From: Thiotrichaceae bacterium | Lineage (GTDB): Bacteria; Pseudomonadota; Gammaproteobacteria; Thiotrichales; Thiotrichaceae | Assembly: GCA_015494435.1 (NCBI GenBank) | Contig: WGBH01000312.1 | Coordinates: forward strand, 1 to 9,139 | Direction: 5' to 3' | DNA: 9,139 bases | Shown: piece by piece, positions 1 through 5,630 of the stretch | Position numbering within the stretch: position 1 is the first letter of the stretch | How the letters are laid out: each line of letters begins with the position of its first letter | Program-made: the position numbers and the translations under genes | The notes under the pieces: generated by a model | The model's input: only the letters and a program-made list of their open reading frames with translations | The model's database searches: none | What the model was told of the DNA's origin: nothing

Positions 1-377
1 CTGGGCATCGAGCTATATCGTAATATTTTGTTAGCGCGTGCTATTGGTTTAGATTTTTTGTCTTTTTTCCACTTTCTTTCCCATATTGCTTTTTGTGCAT
101 TAAAAGTTCGAGTTGCTGAGACTATTTTTAAATCAATATTTTCTTGCTTTGCTTTTTGACTCATTTTAATAAATGCTTCATAAACTTCTTTATTTAGATA
201 GATATTTGATTTAGAAGAATACTTTTTAGCTATTTTAACAAAATTACTATGCGTTTTAGGGTTAAATCTGCCTTCGATGAAGGTCGTTAAGTCATTTTCT
301 TTATCAATATCCTCAGCAAAAAGATTAGTGAATGAGAGCAGTATTGCTAAGTAAAATATTTTATGCATGAATTTCAT
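1..377 (-). CDS. Partial exported M15/VanY-like D-alanyl-D-alanine carboxypeptidase family protein (N-terminal 125 residues)
   Basis: The reading frame runs from an ATG at 377-375 off the left edge of the window with no stop, so only the first 125 residues are visible. Residues 1-21 form a signal peptide: basic start (MKFMHK), hydrophobic core, and a likely cleavage after LFA before EDID. Residues 86-103 (VSATRTFNAQKAIWERKW) and the ILRYSSMP segment at 118-125 match my recollection of VanY-like M15 peptidases, in which the zinc ligands (SxHxxGxAxD and a later His) follow directly; those ligands would lie outside the window. The expected role is trimming D-Ala from peptidoglycan peptides in the periplasm. 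AGGAA at 391-395 sits about 13 bases before the ATG, and a second in-frame ATG at 368 is less well placed. The family call is good, but activity cannot be judged because the catalytic part is missing. Confidence 0.7.
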   Translation of the reverse strand, partial: MKFMHKIFYLAILLSFTNLFAEDIDKENDLTTFIEGRFNPKTHSNFVKIAKKYSSKSNIYLNKEVYEAFIKMSQKAKQENIDLKIVSATRTFNAQKAIWERKWKKDKKSKPIARANKILRYSSMP

Positions 378-501
378 TTTTAAAAATAATTTCCTATTTC
401 ATTTTAGGGATTGAAAATATCTATTGATAATGGATTTTGTTAATACAATATTACGCTACTTCTTAGTTAAAATCGTATTTATATTGCAAAAAGATAGAAA
501 A

Positions 502-556
502 ATCAGGAAGTTTTAAGTAATAATTCTAGCGCTTTGAGGCTGTGAAACTTCCTTAT
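502..556. repeat. Inverted pair of the ATMAGGARGTT motif at the 3' end of manB
   Basis: ATCAGGAAGTTTTA (plus, 502-515) faces ATAAGGAAGTTTCA (minus strand of 543-556). The central nine bases AGGAAGTTT/AAACTTCCT pair perfectly. The right copy includes the manB stop codon. The same motif recurs at 7875-7888, 8030-8043 and 8896-8909. Confidence 0.6.
505..553 (-). terminator. Possible terminator of the manC-manB unit
   Basis: Read on the minus strand, the nine-base stem AGGAAGTTT/AAACTTCCT begins at the manB stop codon. It is followed by a T-rich stretch (GATTTTTCTATCTTTTT, 504-488). The loop is long (31 bases) and the stem is not GC-rich, so this is a weak intrinsic-terminator candidate. Confidence 0.35.
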
Positions 557-1932
557 CTAATCAGTGCTTCAATTTCCAAAACTTTTTGTGCCACTAATTT
601 TGAATTCTGCTTTGCTTCAATATTAAGTCGTAATAAAGGTTCGGTATTGGATGCTCTTAAATTAAATCGCCAATGATTAAACTCTAAGCTAATACCATCA
701 GTTGTATCAATCAATGCTTTTTCTGTACTGTTTTTTGAAGTGTAATATTGCATTATCCGATGAATAGAATCCTGAGTATTGGCGACTTTATAATTGATTT
801 CACCACTACAGGGATAGGCTTGCATGCGTTCTGCTACTAGCTCAGAGAGTGGTTTTTGTTGATGACTTAGCCGTTGAGACACTAATAACCAAGGAATCAT
901 GCCACTATCACAATAGGCAAAATCTCTAAAATAATGATGTGCGCTCATTTCGCCCCCATAAATTGCATTTTTAGCACGCATTCGTTCTTTGATAAAGGCA
1001 TGACCTGTTTTTGATTGAATGGCTGTGCCTCCTGCTTTTTTAACAATATCAATTGTATTCCACGTTAATCTGGGGTCGTGAATAATTTTTTCAGCGGGAT
1101 GTTGTTGAAGAAAGGCTTCTGCTAGCAAGCCTACAATATAGTAGCCTTCAATAAATGCTCCTTTTTGATCAAACAAAAAACAACGATCAAAGTCACCATC
1201 CCATGCAATGCCCATATCGGCATTATTAGCAATCACTGCATCCGTTGTCGCCTGACGGTTTTCAATCAGTAAGGGGTTGGGAATACCATTAGGAAAGCGA
1301 CCATCAGGCTGATGATGTATTTTTATGAATTCAATCGGGATTGCTAACTGATTAAAACGCGCTTCTAATGCATCAATAACATGCCCTGCGGCTCCATTCC
1401 CAGCATTTACAACGAGTTTGAGAGGTTTAATGTGTTGCGGATTGATGTAGCCTAAAAGATGTTGAATATAAGCATCTAAAATAGACTGTTGTGTTAAAAC
1501 ACCTTTTCGATCACAAGGTTTAAAATTTTGCTGTTCTGCTATGGCTTGTATTGCTTTTAGTCCTGTATCACCACTGATGGGTTTTGCCCCTTTAGCAACA
1601 AATTTCATGCCATTAAAATCGATGGGATTATGGCTGGCAGTGACTTCAATGCCACCGTCGACATCCAAATGAAACGCTGCAAAGTAAATTTCCTCAGTGC
1701 CTGTCATGCCAAGGTCAATCACATCGGCTCCTGCATCCATTAAACCTTGTGCAAGTGCTTTTTTTAACGCTTCACTGCTAAGACGAATATCGCCACCCAC
1801 AACAACCCGCTTTGCCCTTAAATGCAAAGCATAGGCTCGACCTATTCTATAAGCAATTTCTTCATTGAGTTCTTGCCCTAATTTTCCACGTACATCATAG
1901 GCTTTAAAACAAGAGAGTGATTTATTTTTCAT
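553..1932 (-). CDS. manB: Phosphomannomutase (phosphohexomutase family, CpsG/ManB type)
   Basis: The enzyme interconverts mannose-6-phosphate and mannose-1-phosphate in the cytoplasm, the middle step of GDP-mannose synthesis. The protein is 459 residues from the chosen start, very near the 456 of E. coli CpsG, and it is collinear with that protein. It opens with SCFKAYDVRGKLG. The phosphoserine loop TASHNP has its Ser at residue 100, the magnesium loop DGDFDR has Asp at 245, 247 and 249, the sugar-specificity loop GEMSAHH is at 327-333, and the phosphate-binding RASNTEP is at 426-432. I chose the ATG at 1932 because family members begin just before the CFKAYD motif; an ATG at 1974 would add 14 unrelated residues inside manC. 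The start overlaps the end of manC by 11 bases, which suggests translational coupling. A mutase also acting on glucose phosphates (AlgC-like) is possible, but this loop set and the manC neighbour favour mannose. Confidence 0.95.
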   Translation of the reverse strand: MKNKSLSCFKAYDVRGKLGQELNEEIAYRIGRAYALHLRAKRVVVGGDIRLSSEALKKALAQGLMDAGADVIDLGMTGTEEIYFAAFHLDVDGGIEVTASHNPIDFNGMKFVAKGAKPISGDTGLKAIQAIAEQQNFKPCDRKGVLTQQSILDAYIQHLLGYINPQHIKPLKLVVNAGNGAAGHVIDALEARFNQLAIPIEFIKIHHQPDGRFPNGIPNPLLIENRQATTDAVIANNADMGIAWDGDFDRCFLFDQKGAFIEGYYIVGLLAEAFLQQHPAEKIIHDPRLTWNTIDIVKKAGGTAIQSKTGHAFIKERMRAKNAIYGGEMSAHHYFRDFAYCDSGMIPWLLVSQRLSHQQKPLSELVAERMQAYPCSGEINYKVANTQDSIHRIMQYYTSKNSTEKALIDTTDGISLEFNHWRFNLRASNTEPLLRLNIEAKQNSKLVAQKVLEIEALIR

Positions 1933-3352
1933 GATTAGAGCGTCCATATTGATCATCGTAGCGTTCAATATCATCTTCGTTTAAATAGCTACCTGATTGA
2001 ACTTCGACCATTTCTAAAGGAATTTTGCCAGGATTTGCTAAGCGATGCATGGAGCCTAATGGAATATAGGTGGATTGATTTTCTGTTAGTAAAAACGTTT
2101 TATCATCACAAGTGACCTCCGCAGTGCCTTTCACTATCACCCAATGTTCAGCGCGGTGGTGGTGTTTTTGCAACGAAAGCTTAGCCCCGGGATTAACGCT
2201 AATGCGCTTCACCTGAAAACGATGCCCGACATCAATACAGTCATAGCTACCCCACGGACGATAGACTTCTGAATGATTTAGTGCTTCTGAAGCATTCTTG
2301 TCGATAAGTTGTTGCACAATTTTTTTAATGTCTTGGGCATGGTTTTTATGCATCACTAAGGTTGCATCTTTAGTATCTACCACCACGAGATCCTCAACAC
2401 CAACCAGAGTGACTAAGCGTTTTTCAGTATAAATAAGATTATTTTTTGCATTATGTAGCATTGAATTACCGCGTATCACATTGCCTTGCGGATCTTGTTG
2501 TCCGACCTCCCAAACGGCAGGCCAGCTCCCGACATCATTCCAACCTGCATCTAAAGGAATTAGGGCAATATTATTGGCTTTTTCCATAATCGCATTATCA
2601 ATGGAAATATTGGGAGAGGTGCTAAAACTATCATTATCAATACGGATAAAATCAATATCCTGCCGAGCCTTTTCAAGGGCAGCATGACAAGCCTGTAAAA
2701 TTTCAGGTTGGTATTGTTCTACTGCATTAAGATAAGACGTTGCTTGAAACATAAACATGCCACTATTCCATAAATAATGCCCGTCTTTTAGATAAGATTC
2801 TGCTGTTATTTGATCGGGCTTTTCTACAAACTGCTCCACTTTATAGGCTATTTGCTTAGACTCTGCTTGATGTTGATTGTATTTGATATAGCCATAACCT
2901 GTTTCTGGCTTATTAGGCACAATACCAAAGGTCACCAGCTTGCCTTGTTTTGCGGTTTTTTCTGCTATCTCAATGGCATAATGAAAAGCTTGGATATTAC
3001 TCATCACATGATCGGCAGGCAATACCAATAGCATTGCTTCTGGATCTGCTTTTAAAGCATGTAAAGCAGCCAATACAATCGCAGGGGCAGTATTACGCCC
3101 TATAGGTTCTAATAAAATCCCTTGATGTTCAAGATTCAACTCATGCAATTGCTCTGCCACCATAAAACGATGCTCTTTATTGCAAACAATAATCGGCGCT
3201 TGTAATGGTTTAAGCCCTTGTAAACGCAATAGAGTGGATTGTAATAATGTATTTTCTTCATCCACAACGGGTAAAAACTGTTTAGGACGCTGTTTACGTG
3301 ATAGTGGCCAAAGGCGTGTGCCAGAACCACCTGAGAGAATAACGGGAATCAT
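1922..3352 (-). CDS. manC: Bifunctional mannose-1-phosphate guanylyltransferase / mannose-6-phosphate isomerase
   Basis: This type II PMI-GMP protein (476 residues, normal for ManC/CpsB/AlgA) has two catalytic parts. The N-terminal nucleotidyltransferase domain shows the signature GGSGTRLWPLSRKQRPKQF at residues 8-26, PADH at 112-115, a FVEKP motif at 175-179, and WNDVGSW at 271-277. The C-terminal cupin isomerase domain (about 360-470) carries YRPWGSY and the metal-binding QKHHHRAEHW at 395-404. It can make mannose-6-phosphate from fructose-6-phosphate and GDP-mannose from mannose-1-phosphate plus GTP, while manB supplies the step between. An AAGG ribosome-binding site at 3360-3363, seven bases before the ATG, supports the start. 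It is the first gene of the pair and ends inside the manB start. No glycosyltransferase or export genes accompany it here, so the GDP-mannose sink is not visible. Confidence 0.96.
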   Translation of the reverse strand: MIPVILSGGSGTRLWPLSRKQRPKQFLPVVDEENTLLQSTLLRLQGLKPLQAPIIVCNKEHRFMVAEQLHELNLEHQGILLEPIGRNTAPAIVLAALHALKADPEAMLLVLPADHVMSNIQAFHYAIEIAEKTAKQGKLVTFGIVPNKPETGYGYIKYNQHQAESKQIAYKVEQFVEKPDQITAESYLKDGHYLWNSGMFMFQATSYLNAVEQYQPEILQACHAALEKARQDIDFIRIDNDSFSTSPNISIDNAIMEKANNIALIPLDAGWNDVGSWPAVWEVGQQDPQGNVIRGNSMLHNAKNNLIYTEKRLVTLVGVEDLVVVDTKDATLVMHKNHAQDIKKIVQQLIDKNASEALNHSEVYRPWGSYDCIDVGHRFQVKRISVNPGAKLSLQKHHHRAEHWVIVKGTAEVTCDDKTFLLTENQSTYIPLGSMHRLANPGKIPLEMVEVQSGSYLNEDDIERYDDQYGRSNHEK

Positions 3353-3380
3353 AGTTTTACCTTTTTTAGAATTCTTTTAA

Positions 3381-3422
3381 TAAAAAACAGGGGTTAAGAG
3401 TATTCTTAAAACCCTGCTTTTT
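3381..3422. terminator. Terminator- or attenuator-like hairpin just upstream of manC
   Basis: The stem is CAGGG (3388-3392) with CCCTG (3412-3416), a small internal loop (G against AA), then TTAAGA (3394-3399) with TCTTAA (3404-3409) and a GTAT loop. T-tracts follow on both strands: minus-strand TTTTTTA at 3387-3381, plus-strand TTTTT at 3418-3422. For the minus strand it would end readthrough from the HhH gene. Its T-tract lies only about 18 bases before the manC ribosome-binding site, leaving little room for a separate promoter, so a leader attenuator role for manC is also possible. Confidence 0.5.
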
Positions 3423-3439
3423 CATCTATGCTCTAGTAT

Positions 3440-3605
3440 AACCTGAGTTTGGGATAAGAATTTTTTTCCATTTCCAAAGGAGTGAACGCTTTAGCTTTTT
3501 AGTCAATACATAGGAAAAGCTAAAGCGTTCATTCCTATCGTGTGTTCTCAAAGAGGAATTGAGGTGTGAGAAACACCTCAATTATTCTTATCCCGAACTT
3601 AGGTT
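3440..3605. mobile_element. 166-bp miniature inverted-repeat element (MITE-like) with 5-bp target duplication
   Basis: The ends are 22-base inverted repeats (3440-3461 and 3584-3605) that differ at two positions; the left one starts AACCTGAGTTTGGGATAAG. The flanks are the direct repeat AGTAT at 3435-3439 and 3606-3610, as expected for a target-site duplication. Inside are two hairpins. One has 22-base arms with a single mismatch (3478-3499 with 3515-3536, including GAACGCTTTAGCTTTT). The other has perfect 11-base arms, AATTGAGGTGT (3557-3567) with ACACCTCAATT (3573-3583). There is no open frame, so it would depend on a transposase elsewhere. I do not assign it to an IS family. Confidence 0.85.
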
Positions 3606-3619
3606 AGTATATCATCCCG

Positions 3620-3739
3620 CTCTGTACACGACATTTTTCAAATTTTATCTAAGCTATTGATTTTTTGATTGATAAAGATGTCCAATGATAGAAATAATCA
3701 ATAATTTAGAGTTGTTTAAAATTTTTGTCGTGTCCAGAG
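3620..3739. mobile_element. 120-bp miniature inverted-repeat element (MITE-like) with 9-bp target duplication
   Basis: The ends are CTCTGTACACGACA (3620-3633) and the reverse complement of CTCTGGACACGACA (3726-3739), differing at one base. The exact nine-base direct repeat ATCATCCCG flanks it at 3611-3619 and 3740-3748. A second pair of arms, TCTAAGCTATTGATT (3648-3662) with AATCAATAATTTAGA (3696-3710), pairs with two mismatches, so most of the element is an imperfect palindrome. It is AT-rich and non-coding. The ends are unrelated to those of the neighbouring 166-base element, so a different transposase family is implied. A nine-base duplication is typical of IS1- and IS4-type elements among others, but I do not assign it. 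Confidence 0.8.
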
Positions 3740-3757
3740 ATCATCCCGTTGAAGGGA

Positions 3758-4261
3758 TTAAAGATAAGACTCTTTTGTTGATTTTTTCCCCTCTATTTCT
3801 TCTGTCTTAGGTTGTATTTCTTTTTGAGGCGTCTTGTTTTCAATACTTGCTTTTTTTTCTTCTTTTTCTGTATCAGAGCTATTTAAGGTTAGATTTTTTT
3901 TTGTAGATTTGACTAAAATCTCTTCCTTTTTTTCTTCTACTTTTTCGATATGCTCTTTTTTAATTTTAGCTTTCTTCGTAGGGGCTGATACTTCACCTTC
4001 AGTCAATGATAAATCGGCATTGATTTTGGTAAAAATACCTTTGCCAATACCTTTTACCTCCATAATTTCTGCAATACTTGTAAATTCCTTATGTTGCTGA
4101 CGATAATTAATAATTTGGTTCGCTTTTTTTTCTCCAATACCGTTCAGATAATACTGAAATGCGGAGGCATCGGCTTTATTGAGATTAACCATTTCTGCAA
4201 AAGCAGGAAGGCTGGAAAGGGAGAGTATTGTCGCGAGAAGTAGTGATTTATAGTTCATCAT
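3758..4261 (-). CDS. Exported ComEA-like helix-hairpin-helix protein with Lys/Glu-rich tail
   Basis: The 167-residue protein has three parts. A signal peptide spans 1-22 (cleavage likely after PAFA, before EMVNLNKA). A ComEA-type double helix-hairpin-helix unit spans about 24-85, with VNLNKADA at 25-32, the first hairpin LNGIGEKKA at 39-47 and the second VKGIGKGIFTKI at 69-80. The tail at 86-167 is highly charged, dominated by Lys and Glu, and probably disordered. In ComEA this fold binds double-stranded DNA in the periplasm during natural transformation; short gammaproteobacterial relatives are often annotated only as HhH or ComEA-related proteins. The tail roughly doubles the usual size. 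ATGs at 4261 and 4258 are both possible: AAGG lies 4 and 7 bases upstream respectively, which favours the second. It diverges from aroQ and has no other competence gene next to it. A DNA-binding role is inferred from the fold only. Confidence 0.8.
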   Translation of the reverse strand: MMNYKSLLLATILSLSSLPAFAEMVNLNKADASAFQYYLNGIGEKKANQIINYRQQHKEFTSIAEIMEVKGIGKGIFTKINADLSLTEGEVSAPTKKAKIKKEHIEKVEEKKEEILVKSTKKNLTLNSSDTEKEEKKASIENKTPQKEIQPKTEEIEGKKSTKESYL

Positions 4262-4675
4262 TGTACCTTATTTTTATAGATTAGGAGGGGGGGGTAGTAA
4301 TGCATTTTTTTGATAAATCTAAGCAATCAATATAGCCTGAAATATCGTCGTTTCAGCATCAATAAATGGTTTAATGTTTGCGTTAGTTTACTTAGAAAAT
4401 TGAGACATTTCTAAGCAGTTAGACTAATGGTAGCACCGATACCTCAATCGGTGTAAACTCCGCACAGCGAGAGATTATCATTCTCTAGGAAAGAGGGGGT
4501 GTAAGTATTCCTGTGATCAATAAGAATGGTTAATATTTGTTTTGTCCTAGAATACTCGTAATAGTCTCAAACTGGTCAAGAATAGAAAAGTTACTGTAAC
4601 CTAGTTTCTGTTCTTGATTAGTTTCCTAGAAAAAACAATTAATATCTTTAACAAATACAAAAAATAACAACACTT
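4262..4675. other. 414-bp divergent intergenic region rich in hairpins
   Basis: This region separates the divergent HhH gene and aroQ. It holds an eight-G tract (4287-4294), a perfect seven-base hairpin CACCGAT/ATCGGTG (4434-4453), AGAGA/TCTCT (4470-4486), a long-range AGTATTC/GAATACT pair (4504-4510 with 4550-4556), and a strong 17-base-pair hairpin (4572-4621). Only tiny open frames exist (9-11 codons), none with a good ribosome-binding site. I find no convincing -35/-10 pair and no match to a riboswitch or tRNA that I know. A structured aroQ leader or an unannotated small RNA could lie here. Confidence 0.5.
4572..4621. repeat. 17-bp hairpin with G·U pairs upstream of aroQ
   Basis: CTGGTCAAGAATAGAAA (4572-4588) pairs along its whole length with TTTCTGTTCTTGATTAG (4605-4621), using three G·U pairs and no mismatch when read as plus-strand RNA. 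The 16-base loop contains GTTA/TAAC. There is no T-tract after it, so it is not a standard terminator. It ends 54 bases before the aroQ start. Confidence 0.6.
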
Positions 4676-5116
4676 ATGGCTAAAATACTGCTGTTAAACG
4701 GTCCAAATCTTAATTTATTAGGTCAGCGTGAACCTGGACATTATGGAACGCTTTCCCTCGCCAATATTGAAGCAAAACTACAACAAATGGCTTCACAAAA
4801 AAAGCATCAGTTAATATGTTTTCAGAGTAATGCTGAACATAAACTGGTTGATAGAATTCATATAGCGCAGGGAGAAGAAATAGATTTTATATTATTCAAT
4901 CCTGCCGCATTTACACACACTAGCATCGCCTTACGGGATGCTTTATTAGCGACTGAGCTGCCGTTCATTGAAGTACATTTATCCAATGTCTACCAACGTG
5001 AAGCCTTTCGACACCACTCCTATTTTTCTGATATAGCACAAGGCTGTATTATAGGACTGGGGTCTAAAGGTTATGAACTGGCTTTAGAGGCAGCGATTGA
5101 CAAACTTGAAGCCTAG
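4676..5116 (+). CDS. aroQ: 3-dehydroquinate dehydratase, type II
   Basis: This enzyme removes water from 3-dehydroquinate to give 3-dehydroshikimate, the third step of the shikimate route to aromatic amino acids, in the cytoplasm; type II enzymes form dodecamers. At 146 residues the length is normal. The signature GPNLNLLGQREPGHYG spans 9-24 with the flexible-loop Arg18 and catalytic Tyr23. FNPAAFTHTS lies at 74-83, IEVHLSN at 98-104 with Glu99 and His101, and the substrate-binding REAFRHHSYF at 108-117. The ATG follows TTACT-like AT-rich sequence with no recognisable Shine-Dalgarno element. It begins the aroQ-accB-accC-prmA cluster; 58 bases separate it from accB, holding only a small TTTTGAG/CTCAAAA hairpin (5117-5145). 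Identification is secure. Confidence 0.97.
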   Translation: MAKILLLNGPNLNLLGQREPGHYGTLSLANIEAKLQQMASQKKHQLICFQSNAEHKLVDRIHIAQGEEIDFILFNPAAFTHTSIALRDALLATELPFIEVHLSNVYQREAFRHHSYFSDIAQGCIIGLGSKGYELALEAAIDKLEA

Positions 5117-5174
5117 TTTTGAGGTATGAAAATCTAAACTCAAAATCCCAAGGCAACTACACAGGAAAAATCCA

Positions 5175-5615
5175 ATGGATGTTCGTAAAGTAAAAAAACT
5201 CATTGAACTTGTTGAAACAAGCGGCATAGCCGAATTAGAAATTGTAGAGGGCGAAGAATCAGTGCGGATTATAAGGTATAGTGCTACTCCTGCTCCTGCT
5301 CCTGCTATTGCCGCTCCTGCTGTTGCACCTGAAGGTAATACTGTTATTGAGGCTGCGCCCGTTGTAGAGAATACAGTCGTAGAAACTACCATAGATTCGC
5401 CTATGGTAGGTACTTTCTATCGTGCTTCCTCGCCTAATGCAGCGGTTTTTGTAGAGGTTGGTCAAAAGGTTTCTATTGGTGATACCTTGTGTATTATTGA
5501 AGCGATGAAAATGCTCAATGAAATAGAAGCAGATAAAGCGGGAACGATTAAAACCATCCTTGTTGAGAATGAGCAGCCTGTTGAATTTGGTGAACCTCTT
5601 TTTGTTATTGAATAA
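5175..5615 (+). CDS. accB: Biotin carboxyl carrier protein of acetyl-CoA carboxylase
   Basis: AccB carries the biotin that shuttles carboxyl groups between biotin carboxylase (AccC) and carboxyltransferase (AccA/AccD) in the first committed step of fatty acid synthesis. The 146-residue protein has an N-terminal segment (1-35) that in relatives contacts AccC, a Pro/Ala linker (about 38-52, TPAPAPAIAAPAVAP), and a C-terminal biotinyl domain (about 73-146). The domain includes the bacterial thumb SPMVGTFYRASSPNA at 75-89 and the attachment motif EAMKM, with Lys112 as the biotinylated residue. AGGAA at 5162-5166 sits eight bases before the ATG. The linker is encoded partly by three tandem CTCCTG units (5287-5304). 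accC starts 15 bases after the stop, so shared transcription is very likely. Confidence 0.97.
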   Translation: MDVRKVKKLIELVETSGIAELEIVEGEESVRIIRYSATPAPAPAIAAPAVAPEGNTVIEAAPVVENTVVETTIDSPMVGTFYRASSPNAAVFVEVGQKVSIGDTLCIIEAMKMLNEIEADKAGTIKTILVENEQPVEFGEPLFVIE

Positions 5616-5630
5616 TTGGATGAGTTTATC

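Larger units (their letters stand above)
3353..3757. other. Gene-free gap between the HhH gene and manC, filled by two small elements and a hairpin
   Basis: This 405-base stretch contains, from left to right, the manC ribosome-binding site (3360-3363), a terminator-like hairpin (3388-3416), a 166-base miniature element (3440-3605), a 120-base miniature element (3620-3739), and a short hairpin ATCCC/GGGAT (3743-3758) at the stop of the next gene. Removing both elements leaves about 120 bases of ordinary spacer. I see no open frame worth calling. Confidence 0.7.

Noticed and set aside
1932..1974. Upstream ATG at 1974 for manB
   Set aside because: It would extend the protein by 14 residues with no family counterpart and lengthen the overlap with manC.
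4420..4462. tRNA-like stretch (AATGGTAGCACCGAT with a CCTCAA loop and ATCGGTG)
   Set aside because: It imitates a D-arm and anticodon arm, but there is no TΨC arm (GGTTCGAATCC-like) or acceptor stem around it.
4381..4635. Imperfect direct repeats TTAGTTTACTTAGAAAA and TTAGTTTCCTAGAAAA
   Set aside because: They are short, AT-rich and without terminal inverted repeats, so they are not convincing as element boundaries.
4614..4645. TTGATT and TAATAT as an aroQ promoter
   Set aside because: The spacing is 20 bases and the match is weak; the TTGATT lies within the hairpin arm.
5084..5392. Minus-strand open frame opposite accB, and similar frames opposite or within manC, accC and the HhH gene
   Set aside because: Each lies within a well-identified conserved gene in another frame, and its composition mirrors that gene, for example Gly/Ala runs opposite the Pro/Ala linker.
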